A stretch of DNA of 64,000 nucleotides from Roseomonas alba (lineage in GTDB: Bacteria > Pseudomonadota > Alphaproteobacteria > Acetobacterales > Acetobacteraceae): assembly GCF_019430885.1 (NCBI RefSeq), contig NZ_JAHYBZ010000007.1:310001-374000 (forward strand), written 5' to 3'. The notes under the pieces are model-generated. The model had not been told where the DNA came from. It did not search any database and saw only the letters and a list, made by a program, of their open reading frames with translations. The translations under genes were made by a program, and so were the position numbers. Of this stretch, positions 28,091-36,702 are shown in pieces (position 1 is the stretch's first letter; every line of letters starts with the position of its first letter).

Positions 28091-28498
28091 TCACGCGGGC
28101 TGTGTAGCCCGCGAGATGCCAATCATCCTGTGCTGCTGCTGCCACTCAGCAGGCACTGCTTCGACAAGGCGGGAGGCCGCAGATTGGGAGATGGCGCCTC
28201 CGCCGAGGAGATGCTCGACCAAGTCGGGCGCGACGAGCGCCAGGCGGAGGATACGGCCTAGATATCCTCGGTCGATGTTCTCTGCCGCCGCCATTTCGGT
28301 GATCGAGCCGTAGCGCCCTTCGTCGAGCAGCCGCTGGTACCGGAACGCCCGCGCCAATGCCTTGATCAGTGCCGGGTCGGCGCGCGTCAAGATGGCGGCC
28401 TCGCCGTCGTCGCGGACCGGCATCACCACCGTCTTCCTTCCCGACCGCCGCCGGATCTTCAGCGGCACCCGGACCGTGATGCTGGTGGCGGCGGTCAT
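28091..28498 (-). CDS. HTH protein linked to the serine recombinase
   Basis: The 135-residue protein is basic at the N-terminus (VRVPLKIRRRSGRKTVVMP). It then carries LIKALARAFRYQRLLDEG and a ParB/phage-like helix-turn-helix region ITEMAAAENIDRGYLGRILRLALVAPDLVEHLLGG. It overlaps the recombinase stop by 4 bases and ends the four-gene operon. A DNA-binding role in excision control or regulation is likely from the motif and position, but unproved. Confidence 0.7.
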   Translation of the reverse strand: MTAATSITVRVPLKIRRRSGRKTVVMPVRDDGEAAILTRADPALIKALARAFRYQRLLDEGRYGSITEMAAAENIDRGYLGRILRLALVAPDLVEHLLGGGAISQSAASRLVEAVPAEWQQQHRMIGISRATQPA

Positions 28499-29850
28499 GC
28501 GGCGGCCCTCAGCGCGTCGGGCGCGATGGCGCCGAGATCCCTGACCAACCCCGCCAGCCCCTCGACGCGTAGGCGAATGTCGGCGCCGGCAGGCCCGACC
28601 ACCACCCGCTCGACCAGCGCGCGCACGATCCGCGCCTGCTCGGCGGGGAACAGTTCCTCCCAGAGCGGGTCGAGCCGGTGCAGCGCGTCCCGGACCTCGC
28701 GCTCGGTCAGGTTTGGAGCCTCGCGTCGAGCGGCTAGCCAGGTGCCGACCACGATCTCCGGCTGTCGAAGCAGGGCGCGGACCTGGCTAATCACCGCGCC
28801 CTCGATCTGCGCCGCCGAGACGCGCCGTACGATGCTGTCGTCGACGGCTGTGTCCGCCTTCAGCACGCGCTGAGCGACGTAGTATCGATAGCGCCGGCCA
28901 TTCTTCACCGCGTGCGTCGGGGATAGCGCCCTTCCGTCCATCCCAAAGATCAACCCCTTTAGCAGCGCCGGTGCGTGCTGCCGGTTCTGCGCGGCCCTGG
29001 TGCGCGGGCTGACCTGCAGGATGGCGTGCGCTCGATCCCACAGATCCCGCGGCACGATGGCCTCGTGCTCGCCACGATAGACGTTCCCTTTGTGCGTGAC
29101 CTCGCCGACGTAGGTCCGCAGGTTCAGCGCCTTGTAGACGTCGCCCTTATCAAGGAGCTTGCCGGATCTGCTGGCGATGCCTTCGGCCTGCAGGCGGTGC
29201 ACCGTCTCCACGCCCGAGCCGGTTTCGACGAACAACTCGAACACGCGGCGGACGCGCACAGCCTCTGGCTCGCTCACGATCAGCTTCCGGTCGACGACGT
29301 CGTAGCCAAGCGGCACCTTGCCGCCCATCCACATGCCGCGCGCCTTCGACGCAGCCACTTTGTCGCGGATGCGCTCGCCGATGATCTCCCTTTCATACTG
29401 CGCGAAACTCAGCAGGATGTTCAGCGTCAGCCGACCCATCGACGTCGTCGTGTTGAACGACTGCGTGACGGAAACGAAGGTTACGCCATGCGCGTCCATC
29501 ACCTCCACCAGCTTGGCGAAATCCATCAGCGAGCGGGACAGGCGGTCGATCTTGTAGACCACGATGACGTCGACCAAGTCGGCCTGGATGTCGCGCAGCA
29601 GACGTTGCAGCGCCGGCCGCTCCAGCGTGCCGCCAGAGAACCCGCCATCGTCATAGCGGTCTCTAACCAGGGTCCACCCTTCCGCCCGCTGGCTGGCGAC
29701 ATAGGCTTCACAGGACTCGCGCTGCGCATCGAGCGTGTTGAACTCCTTGTCGAGCCCCTCGTCGGTGGACTTGCGGGTGTAGACCGCGCAGCGCAGCTTC
29801 TTCGTGGTCGCCGGCATCACCTCGTCGGCAGGAGGCTTCCTCCGGCTCAT
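28495..29850 (-). CDS. Large serine recombinase (site-specific integrase/resolvase family)
   Basis: The 451-residue protein has an N-terminal resolvase domain with the nucleophile Ser28 in YTRKSTDEG. The conserved YDDGGFSGGTLERPALQRLL and KIDRLSRSLMDF follow. After residue 165 comes the Recombinase domain (SKARGMWMGGKVPLGYDVV), and the tail holds a degenerate zinc-ribbon/coiled region. It catalyses cut-and-rejoin recombination and probably moves this island. I prefer the ATG at 29850, which overlaps the DUF2924 stop as ATGA, to an in-frame ATG 48 bases upstream. Confidence 0.9.
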   Translation of the reverse strand: MSRRKPPADEVMPATTKKLRCAVYTRKSTDEGLDKEFNTLDAQRESCEAYVASQRAEGWTLVRDRYDDGGFSGGTLERPALQRLLRDIQADLVDVIVVYKIDRLSRSLMDFAKLVEVMDAHGVTFVSVTQSFNTTTSMGRLTLNILLSFAQYEREIIGERIRDKVAASKARGMWMGGKVPLGYDVVDRKLIVSEPEAVRVRRVFELFVETGSGVETVHRLQAEGIASRSGKLLDKGDVYKALNLRTYVGEVTHKGNVYRGEHEAIVPRDLWDRAHAILQVSPRTRAAQNRQHAPALLKGLIFGMDGRALSPTHAVKNGRRYRYYVAQRVLKADTAVDDSIVRRVSAAQIEGAVISQVRALLRQPEIVVGTWLAARREAPNLTEREVRDALHRLDPLWEELFPAEQARIVRALVERVVVGPAGADIRLRVEGLAGLVRDLGAIAPDALRAAA

Positions 29851-30365
29851 GCGCCACCGCCCGGCTGGCGCAGCCCAAAGAACGCCCAACCATTCCACCG
29901 CGTGCCGGTGATGTGCCGCGCGATGGCGGAGAGGGAGCGATACGGCCGCCCCTCGTACTCGAAGTCATCGGCCCGGACGGTGACGACATGCTGCACGCCG
30001 TCATGCTCACGGATCAGCCGCGTGCCCGGCAGCGGCCGGCTGTCGGCGCGGATCCGCCGGAGCACCACGTTCCCGCCGTCCAGCTGCTCGCCCAGCGCCT
30101 CGAGCCGCGCCCGGGTCTCCGGCTTCAGCCCGCCGTAGGCGAGTTCCTGGATGCGATAGGCCAGCCGACTGGTGATGTAGCTGCGGCTGAACGGTGGCGG
30201 CTCCTTCCCGAACAACTCCCGCCACTGCTGCTTCAGCTGGGCGATCGGTGCCGTCTTGAGGGCAGCCAGTCGCGGTAGCACCTGCGCCGGTGGGACCTTC
30301 GGGATGGTGGGCGCCGGCGGCGCAGCATCGTGCTGCCTCGCCTTCGCGGTCGATCGTCTGGTCAT
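29847..30365 (-). CDS. DUF2924 protein
   Basis: The 172-residue protein has a Pro-rich N-terminus and a conserved core: APIAQLKQQWRELFGKEPPPFSRSYITSRLAYRIQEL, then GTRLIREHDGVQHVVTVRADDFEYEGRPYRSLSAIARHITGTRWNGWAFFGL. DUF2924 genes are regularly found immediately before serine recombinases in alphaproteobacterial islands, exactly as here (4-base overlap). The core helix-rich region could bind DNA. It may be a recombination-directionality or accessory factor; that is inference. Confidence 0.85.
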   Translation of the reverse strand: MTRRSTAKARQHDAAPPAPTIPKVPPAQVLPRLAALKTAPIAQLKQQWRELFGKEPPPFSRSYITSRLAYRIQELAYGGLKPETRARLEALGEQLDGGNVVLRRIRADSRPLPGTRLIREHDGVQHVVTVRADDFEYEGRPYRSLSAIARHITGTRWNGWAFFGLRQPGGGA

Positions 30366-30592
30366 GCGACTCCCTTTCTCCTGGGGTTCGCATGACGGCG
30401 CTGCCTGGCGGTGGAGGGTAGGCGAATGTCTCCGCGAGCCTCAACCTGCGCGGCATCACGAGCGAGATCCTCGGCAGCGCGGCTGCACAGCCGCAGCAGG
30501 CCACGCGCGAGCAGATCACAGACCTCGCGGAGGTGGGGGTTTGGTGGGGCGGGGCGGCATGGAGCCGCGAGTAGGGCTGGCATGCCGCACAT
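30362..30592 (-). CDS. Small first gene of the recombinase operon (76 aa)
   Basis: The 76-residue protein has a short Pro/Ala N-terminus and a helical core, LREVCDLLARGLLRLCSRAAEDLARDAAQ, with a basic tail RQRRHANPRRKGVA. It overlaps the DUF2924 ATG by 4 bases (ATGA), the same coupling used by the other three genes, which is the main reason to call it. I recall similar short proteins before DUF2924 in related islands but cannot verify this. An alternative start lies at the second Met, nine bases downstream. Confidence 0.6.
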   Translation of the reverse strand: MCGMPALLAAPCRPAPPNPHLREVCDLLARGLLRLCSRAAEDLARDAAQVEARGDIRLPSTARQRRHANPRRKGVA

Positions 30593-30736
30593 CCAGCCTC
30601 GGGCCGCCCCCTCTTGCTACCTGCGATGCGGTCCGGGCTGGCCGCGGGGCGGTGGGTTGAACCCTTCACCCCTCTTAATGTTCCCATTATGTTCGCCGCC
30701 GACCTCCACCATCATTGACCTCACAGGACCCCACCG
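30593..30736. promoter_or_regulatory. Divergent promoter region of the island
   Basis: These 144 bases separate the minus-strand recombinase operon from the plus-strand replication genes and must carry both promoters. The only lower-GC stretch, CTTAATGTTCCCATTATGTTCG at 30675-30696, contains the partial direct repeat ATGTTC twice, 12 bases apart. No regulator site can be named. Confidence 0.35.
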
Positions 30737-31426
30737 ATGCTGATCGAGACCCTGGATCGGACCCTTTGGACCTTGGACGACGCGCAAGGTCACGTGGCCG
30801 CGCAGCTCATCGCGTACATCTCAGCCGATCCGGAACGACTGGCGAAGGCGATTCGACCGCAAGTGCATTGGCAGCCACCGAAGGATCTCGGCCCGGTCGC
30901 GCGGGACGCTGCGTGGGACGAGATCCAAGTGGCACTGCGCGATGGTGACCTCCACGCCACCGGGCGCCTGTCGACTGAGCGTGCCGCATCCTGGCATTCT
31001 GAGAATGACGGCTGGCGCTACCATTCGGGTCGCCACAGCAGCATCGCGCCGGAGCAATGGCGTGCCGGGCAGCGTAGTGGGCGCAACGACGCGCTGAACC
31101 TGCTGGACGGGCACTTCATCGACATCCGCGTGCCGCGCTTCATGGTGCTGGCGATCTGGCCGGTCGTCGAACCGCCGCAGCCAGCCCCCGCGATGGATCC
31201 GGCAACCGGTGCGCCATATCGCACGCCGTACATGGACCTGCTCGACCGCGCCGTCGCCGAGAACGGCATCAATGCGCGCGTGCAGGGCAAGAAGGAATTG
31301 CTGGCCGACTGGTTCCGTGAGCAGACGGTCGAGGGCGAGGCGGTGTCGCAGAACCTGGCGGATGCGATGGCGACGCTGATCCGTCTGCCGTCCTCGCAGC
31401 GCGGGGGTGCCAAGCGCGGCTGGTGA
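30737..31426 (+). CDS. Unknown island protein (229 aa)
   Basis: The protein is soluble, with no signal or membrane helix. Notable parts are an N-terminal helix MLIETLDRTLWTLDDAQGHVAAQLI and Trp/Gly-rich middle segments (WRYHSGRHSSIAPEQWRAGQRSGRND). A C-terminal helical block follows: PYMDLLDRAVAENGINARVQGKKELLADWFREQ. I cannot name a family. It is the first plus-strand gene after the divergent promoter region and precedes the primase-helicase, so it may regulate or assist replication; this is inference from position. Confidence 0.6.
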   Translation: MLIETLDRTLWTLDDAQGHVAAQLIAYISADPERLAKAIRPQVHWQPPKDLGPVARDAAWDEIQVALRDGDLHATGRLSTERAASWHSENDGWRYHSGRHSSIAPEQWRAGQRSGRNDALNLLDGHFIDIRVPRFMVLAIWPVVEPPQPAPAMDPATGAPYRTPYMDLLDRAVAENGINARVQGKKELLADWFREQTVEGEAVSQNLADAMATLIRLPSSQRGGAKRGW

Positions 31427-31595
31427 CGCCGCGCCGCGTCCTGACCTGAACGGTTGAGCCCTTCGAGCGGCGCGGAGCCGGACCCGCTCCGACGCAGCGC
31501 GAGCGGATCACGCATGTCTTTTTACCGGCCTCCCCACGCCATGGAGGCCGGATGTCGATTCGCCCAGCACGCCGACCAGACGCACGCGGTGCCCG

Positions 31596-34028
31596 ATGAG
31601 CGGCGCCGGCGCGAAGGACGTCGTCGCGGCGCTGACCGCGCGCATCGGCGATCTCGCCCGCGAGCTGCTCGGCGAGCCGAACCGCGAGCTGTCGACGCCA
31701 CGGCAGCTGCGCTTCGGCACGCATGGCAGCATCGCGGTCGAGCTCGAGGGCGACGACGCCGGGCGCTGGTTCGACCATGAGCACGGCATCGGCGGCGCCG
31801 CCATCGAACTGCTCCGGCACCGGCGCGGGCTCAGCAACGGCGCCGCGCTCGACTGGTCCCGCCAGTGGCTCGGGATGCGGGCGGCTCCGCGCCGGAAGAA
31901 GGCTGATCACGCACCAGCACCAACCCCGTCGCCATCCGATCCCGACGAAACGGCACTGCCAGCGGCCGATACGGACGCGGCCTCGTCCGATCCATCCTCG
32001 TCAGATCCAGCCCCGACGGCGGACAACGCGCTGGGACCGCCACCATGGCAGGATCGGCCCTTGTCGTCCGCTACGAAGAAGGCGGCCGAGGATGCGAAGC
32101 GGGCCGCGAAAGTCGCTGAGATCGTCGCCGGCTGCGAGGACGCGGCTGGCACGCGGGTCGAGACCTACCTGCGCCGGCGCGCGATCATCGCCTCGCCGCT
32201 CCCACCATGCATCCGGTTCCTGCCGAACGCCTACAACCACTACGGCGCGCTCGTTGCGCTGGCGACGGATCCCGAGGGGCAGGTTCACGGCCTGCAGCTG
32301 ATCTACCTCACCGAGGACGGCCGCAAGGCGCCGCTGAAGATCCAGAAGCGCACCAACAAGGCGCATGACGGTTGGGCTGATGTCGCCGCCGTGCGCATCC
32401 CCGGCACCGCGCCAGTGGTGCTCTGCGAAGGCGTCGAGACGGCGCTTTCCGTCTGGCAGGCCACCGGCCAGGAGAGCTGGGCCTGCCTCGGCATCAGCAA
32501 CATCGCCCGCGCGCCCCTGTCAGACGGCGCACCCGTCCTCGTCGCGCGCGACGGCGACGAGCCGAACAGCAAGGCCGACCAGCAGCTCCGCCAGGCCGTC
32601 ACCGTGCTCCGGGCCCGCGGGCACGAGGTGACCGTCGCCGAGCCGCCACCCGGGCAGGACTTCAACGACGTCCTGCAATCGGACGGCGCGGACGCCGTGC
32701 GGATGCTGATCGCCGCGTCCAGGCCCGCCGCAGCCTTCTCCAACGAATGGCGCAAGGAACTGCTGCTCAACGAGGACGGTGAGCCCCGGCCCGTCCTGGC
32801 GAACGCCATCACCGCCCTGCGCGGTGCGCCGCAATGGCAGGGCGTGCTGTGGCACGACGCCTTCGCCACGACCACCGTCGCGCGCAAGCCGCCGCCCTGG
32901 GTTCGGGATCCGGCGGGCTGGTCCGACACGCCCTGGGCCGACCGCGACGACGCCCTCGTCGCCGACTGGCTGCAGCACCAGGACATCATGGTGCCGATGT
33001 CCATCGCGGGGCAGGCGGTCGAGGTCGTGGCGCGCGACCGGATCTTCCATCCCGTCCGCGAGCACCTCGATGGGCTGTCCTGGGACGGCACGCCCCGCCT
33101 CGAGGCCTGGCTGCTCCGCTATCTCGGCGCCGAGGACAACGCCTATCACCGCGCCGTGGGCCCGCGCTGGCTCATCTCCGCCGTCGCACGCATCTACGTG
33201 CCCGGCTGCAAGGCCGACTGCGCGCTGATCCTCGAAGGGCCGCAGGGGATCCGCAAGTCCTCGGCGCTGATGGCCCTCGCCGCGCCCTGGTTCACCGACC
33301 GCCTCTCCGACCTCTCCAGCAAGGATGCAGCGATGGAGACGCGCGGCGTCTGGATCATCGAGATCGCCGAGCTCGACACCATGGGCCGCGCCGAGGTGAG
33401 CACGGTCAAGGCCTTCATGTCGCGCACCCAGGACCGCTTTCGGCCGCCCTACGGCAAGCGGCTGGTCGACCTGCCGCGGCAATGCGTCTTTGCCGGCAGC
33501 GTCAATCCGGAGGGCGGCTATCTGAAGGACCCGACCGGCGGCCGACGCTTCTGGCCGGTGGTCTGCACCAGCATCGACCTCGATGCGCTGCGCCGTGACC
33601 GGGATCAGCTCTGGGCCGAGGCGCGCGATCGCTTTCGTCGCGGCGAGCCTTGGTGGCTCGAGACGCAGGAGCTCGATGCACTGGCGGCCGAGGAGCAGGC
33701 GGAACGCTACCAGGGCGATGCCTGGGACGAGCCGATCCAGGCCTATCTCGAGAACGAGATCGAGTGGCTGGAGAACGGCTTCGGCGAGCGCAACCCGTTC
33801 CGCCGGCCGCGCCCGGCACCGCTGCAGGACGTCTCCGTCGCCGAGGTGATGGAGCGGGCGCTCGGCATCGAGAAGGCGCGCTGGACGCAGGTGGATCAGA
33901 ACCGCGTCGTCCGCAGCCTGGTCAGCATGGGTTTCAAGCTGTGCCGCGCCCGCAAGGGCGGGCACGGCCCGAAGGGCAAGCGCGAACGCCGGTATCGGCG
34001 CACGCCTTCGTCGGCGGTGCCGAAATGA
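31596..34028 (+). CDS. Primase-helicase with Toprim and VapE-type ATPase domains
   Basis: The 810-residue protein has an N-terminal primase-like region (residues 1-110, with FGTHGSIAVELEGDDAGRWFDHEHG). A Toprim_3 domain follows around 270-365 (VLCEGVETALSVWQATG, then VARDGDEPNSKADQQ). A VapE/virulence-associated-E helicase domain occupies the C-terminal half, with Walker A GPQGIRKS at about 547-554 and IIEIAELD as the Walker B region. This combination drives replication initiation in phage satellites and plasmids. A symmetric repeat array begins 17 bases after its stop and is a candidate origin for this protein. Confidence 0.88.
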   Translation: MSGAGAKDVVAALTARIGDLARELLGEPNRELSTPRQLRFGTHGSIAVELEGDDAGRWFDHEHGIGGAAIELLRHRRGLSNGAALDWSRQWLGMRAAPRRKKADHAPAPTPSPSDPDETALPAADTDAASSDPSSSDPAPTADNALGPPPWQDRPLSSATKKAAEDAKRAAKVAEIVAGCEDAAGTRVETYLRRRAIIASPLPPCIRFLPNAYNHYGALVALATDPEGQVHGLQLIYLTEDGRKAPLKIQKRTNKAHDGWADVAAVRIPGTAPVVLCEGVETALSVWQATGQESWACLGISNIARAPLSDGAPVLVARDGDEPNSKADQQLRQAVTVLRARGHEVTVAEPPPGQDFNDVLQSDGADAVRMLIAASRPAAAFSNEWRKELLLNEDGEPRPVLANAITALRGAPQWQGVLWHDAFATTTVARKPPPWVRDPAGWSDTPWADRDDALVADWLQHQDIMVPMSIAGQAVEVVARDRIFHPVREHLDGLSWDGTPRLEAWLLRYLGAEDNAYHRAVGPRWLISAVARIYVPGCKADCALILEGPQGIRKSSALMALAAPWFTDRLSDLSSKDAAMETRGVWIIEIAELDTMGRAEVSTVKAFMSRTQDRFRPPYGKRLVDLPRQCVFAGSVNPEGGYLKDPTGGRRFWPVVCTSIDLDALRRDRDQLWAEARDRFRRGEPWWLETQELDALAAEEQAERYQGDAWDEPIQAYLENEIEWLENGFGERNPFRRPRPAPLQDVSVAEVMERALGIEKARWTQVDQNRVVRSLVSMGFKLCRARKGGHGPKGKRERRYRRTPSSAVPK

Positions 34029-34045
34029 GCGCCGCGGCCTCGGTT

Positions 34046-34357
34046 GGGTCCGGGTCTGCCGCCCCGGGTCCGGGTATGGGTCCGGGTCCGTGGCTGTCCG
34101 GAAAGCCGCGGAATACCTGGATGGGTCCGGGTGGGTCCGGGTGGTCCGGGTCTGTCGTGTTCTCTTTCGTACCAGGCCCCCTACGCATCACGTGCATCGC
34201 GCGCGTCACGCGTGATGCGCGCATAGTGGGGTATAGGAAGAGTAAGGGAACGACCCGGACCTACCCGGACCACCCGGACCCATGGCGGATTTCTGCGGTT
34301 TTTTCGCCACGCAGACCCGGACCCAACCCGGACCCAGACCTGGACCCACCCGGACCC
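34046..34357. repeat. 312 bp inverted array of GGGTCCGGG repeats, candidate replication origin
   Basis: Six copies of GGGTCCGGG (34046, 34066, 34078, 34123, 34133 and, shortened, 34143) stand on the left. The reverse complement CCCGGACCC stands on the right at 34254, 34264, 34273, 34316, 34327 and 34349, with a degenerate extra copy at 34339. Positions mirror each other about 34201.5 to within one or two bases. The sequence between copies is also a diverged inverted match. The 100-base centre holds CGCATCACG (34184-34192) and CGTGATGCG (34211-34219). Two opposed iteron sets around a central region, just 3' of a primase gene, is the plan of phage-satellite origins. Confidence 0.75.
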
Positions 34358-34477
34358 ATCGTTCCGACGCGGCCGCGTGCGGCTGGCCATGCGCCCTCCG
34401 TGACACCGCGTGCCCGCGGGCCACCATGCCACTGCGACCGCCGGCTGCTCTCCATCAGGATCCAAAGGACACCGATC

Positions 34478-34969
34478 GTGAAGAACGACACCATCACCAC
34501 TTATCTGCACGGCGAGATCATCGAGGCGCAGAAGCCCGAATGGATCGGGCGTGCGAAGACGGTCTGCAACGGCGGGGGGATCCCGTGGCACGCCGCGCTG
34601 ACCAAGGTTCTGAACTTCCTGCCTTTCATCGACCACATCGGTCCGGATCATCTGGACGGCATGCAGGTCCTCGCCTGGGTCATCCCCGAAGGTGGTGGGC
34701 ACTACGTCGAGTTCTGCACGCCGCATCACATCCTCGAAGCCGTGTGGGTGCCGGAGAAGGCCGAATGGCTGCCGTTCCGAACGAAGCACGTCCTTCCGTT
34801 CCTGCGGGCGCATGCAGCGATCGCGACCGCCAACAGCATCGAGCGCCTCGTGCAACATTTTTGCCCGGCTCCCGTAGACCGGTCGTCGGATCGGGTCACG
34901 CCTCGACCGGATCACCCGTCGCTGCCCGCTGCGCTCCGGCGGGCTGCTCGTGCGGCAAGCGGAGCGTGA
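34478..34969 (+). CDS. Unknown island protein (163 aa)
   Basis: The GTG at 34478 is preceded by AAAGGA. The protein is well folded in appearance: ITTYLHGEIIEAQKPEWIG, WHAALTKVLNFLPFIDHIG, VLAWVIPEGGGHYVEFCTPHH, then a helical segment and a basic, Pro-rich tail. No family is recognised. It is the first gene after the repeat array, so its expression probably depends on a promoter within or next to the array. The coding frame is supported by the loss of such structure in the other frames. Confidence 0.55.
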   Translation: MKNDTITTYLHGEIIEAQKPEWIGRAKTVCNGGGIPWHAALTKVLNFLPFIDHIGPDHLDGMQVLAWVIPEGGGHYVEFCTPHHILEAVWVPEKAEWLPFRTKHVLPFLRAHAAIATANSIERLVQHFCPAPVDRSSDRVTPRPDHPSLPAALRRAARAASGA

Positions 34970-34974
34970 GGCCC

Positions 34975-35235
34975 ATGCGCACCGATGGCACGCAGCCGTG
35001 GCCGACCTCAGCAGTGGCGGGTGGCTCCCGGCCTCCGCGCTCCTCACTCGAGTGCGCACGGAGCCCGACCTCCGCTGCGGAGATCGACGCCATGCAACGC
35101 CGGGCGTGGCACGAGCAGGGCCTGGCCATGCTGCCGGTGGATGAGATCGCGGATCCGACGGTGCGCCAGGCGATCGCCAACGAGGCAGCCAGGCGCTGGG
35201 GGCGACGCAACGGAGGCAGGGTGCATGGCCGCTAA
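34975..35235 (+). CDS. Small unknown island protein (86 aa)
   Basis: The first 35 residues are low-complexity. The C-terminal half is a helical, charged segment AAEIDAMQRRAWHEQGLAML..DEIADPTVRQAIANEAARRW ending in a basic tail. It starts 5 bases after the preceding stop and overlaps the next gene by 11 bases. The true start might be further in. Function unknown; possibly a small DNA-binding or regulatory protein. Confidence 0.5.
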   Translation: MRTDGTQPWPTSAVAGGSRPPRSSLECARSPTSAAEIDAMQRRAWHEQGLAMLPVDEIADPTVRQAIANEAARRWGRRNGGRVHGR

Positions 35236-35779
35236 GGGAAAGGCGCGCGCGAAGCAGAAGCCGGAGGATCTGTCCCGGCCGTCGAAATGGCGCCTGCAGC
35301 ATGGTGGCTTCGGCGAGGCCGTCCGCGAGGCCGACCCGGAGACGGGGACGCCCGTGCAGCATCGCCGCGCGGTCGACACGCTCGGCGCCATGCTGGCCAA
35401 CGGCACGATCTCTCCGGAGATGCACGAGGCCGGCTGCGTGTTCCGGACGCAGTTCCGATCCGCGGCGCTCGACGGCGTGCGGACGACGCAGCTCATCCGC
35501 ATGCCGAAGGGCGCGGGCGCCACGCTGACGGAGCGACAGGTCGCGGCGCGCGACAAGGTAGCAACCGCTCTCGATGCGCTGGGCGGACCAGGGAGCCCGG
35601 GCGGCTCGGCGGCGTGGCACGTGCTCGGGCTTGAGTGCTCGATCCGTGAATGGGCCATGTCGCAGGGCTGGCAGGGGAAGCCGATCGCGCCCGCCCAGGC
35701 GCAGGGGATGTTCACCGCCGCGCTCTCGGTCCTGGCGGTACACTACGGTCTCGTGCGGAGGATGCGCGAGGCGGCGTAG
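35225..35779 (+). CDS. DUF6456-like protein (184 aa)
   Basis: The N-terminus is basic (AKGKARAKQKPEDLSRPSKW). The core resembles DUF6456 proteins: HRRAVDTLGAMLANGTISPEMHEAG, FRTQFRSAALDGVRTTQLIR, VATALDALGG, then SSAAWHVLG-like and MFTAALSVLAVHYGL at the C-terminus. DUF6456 domains occur in phage-derived and CtrA-region proteins of alphaproteobacteria and are thought to be regulatory. It overlaps the preceding small gene. Family call is by pattern. Confidence 0.6.
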   Translation: MAAKGKARAKQKPEDLSRPSKWRLQHGGFGEAVREADPETGTPVQHRRAVDTLGAMLANGTISPEMHEAGCVFRTQFRSAALDGVRTTQLIRMPKGAGATLTERQVAARDKVATALDALGGPGSPGGSAAWHVLGLECSIREWAMSQGWQGKPIAPAQAQGMFTAALSVLAVHYGLVRRMREAA

Positions 35780-36077
35780 CGTCGGACGCTGGCGGTGTCG
35801 CGCGCACCGCCAGCACCGCGCTTCGAGGTGCTGCACAGCAGTAGCGGAGCGGAAACCAGTCGGGGTAAGTTGTCGCTACGTTGAGAAGCTGTGCCGGCCT
35901 CGGCTTCGAGGCCCTGGTTCCTTCCTGGGACCGGCGTATGCGGGGAGCAGCAGCGCGCGACTTCGCTAGCGACAGGTGAAAATTCAGGTTGCCAGGTTGC
36001 CAGGTTGCCACGCGAGCATCGGGGCGGAACGGCAGCGACCGAGCCGGGGTCCCACCGTCACACCGAGGTGAAGATAC
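35780..36077. other. Intergenic region with an 8 bp triplicate
   Basis: No gene is seen in these 298 bases. CAGGTTGC is repeated three times without gaps at 35985-35992, 35993-36000 and 36001-36008, about 70 bases before the gpNu1-like start. It could be a binding site for that gene's product, since small terminases bind short direct repeats, or simple slippage. Confidence 0.45.
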
Positions 36078-36605
36078 ATGCCGCAGCGCGTGACCTCGGC
36101 TCGGGAAGTCGCCCGACGCCTCGGCGTGTCGCACACGGCCATCCAGAAGGCAGCGCAGATTGGACGCATCACGCAGGAGCCGGATGGCACCTGGGACCTC
36201 GCGCGCGTCGCGCGCGATCTCGCTGCATCCGCTCGCCCGATTCGCTCGCCCCTGTCGCCGCCGCTAGAGAGCTCAGCCCTCGGCCGGCTGACGCTCGCCC
36301 GTCTTGCCCTGCTGGTCGAGGCGCAGCGTCTTGCTCTGGATCGCGACAAGGGGAGGCTGATGGAGGTGAACGCTGCCAATGCACGCATCGACGATATCGC
36401 CGGCGCGATGCGCGACGCGTTGTTGAACTGGCCCGCCCGCGTGTCTGGACAGATCGCCGCGCAGATCGGCCGCGATCCGCATCTCGTCCAGACCCTGCTG
36501 CAGGAGCAGATCGGCGTGCTGCTCGCCAGCATGGCGGAGCGCCTTGATCCTCCGCCCGATGACGGGCTGCGCGACGGTCATGATGTGATCCGGCACCCGT
36601 CATAA
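36078..36605 (+). CDS. gpNu1-like phage small terminase / DNA-packaging protein
   Basis: The 175-residue protein opens with a winged/helix-turn-helix motif, SAREVARRLGVSHTAIQKAAQIGRI. A long helical region follows (LVEAQRLALDRDKGRLMEVNAANARIDDIAGAMRDALLNWPARVSGQIAAQIG), the architecture of lambda gpNu1-type small terminases, which recognise the packaging site and recruit the large terminase. No large terminase or capsid gene is present in the island, which is expected for a satellite that hijacks helper-phage packaging. The generic alternative is a DNA-binding regulator. Confidence 0.65.
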   Translation: MPQRVTSAREVARRLGVSHTAIQKAAQIGRITQEPDGTWDLARVARDLAASARPIRSPLSPPLESSALGRLTLARLALLVEAQRLALDRDKGRLMEVNAANARIDDIAGAMRDALLNWPARVSGQIAAQIGRDPHLVQTLLQEQIGVLLASMAERLDPPPDDGLRDGHDVIRHPS

Positions 36606-36702
36606 TCGCCATAGAATGACGCTGCATCTCGCTTGGCTCGCGCGCGGCACAGCGCGAATGGTCCGTTGCGCGCAGGGGATGCCCTGCATCACGACGGAGA
36701 CA

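Noticed and set aside
34046-34357. Repeat array considered as a CRISPR
   Set aside because: Units are only about 9 bp, spacing is irregular, orientation reverses at the centre, and no cas genes are present.
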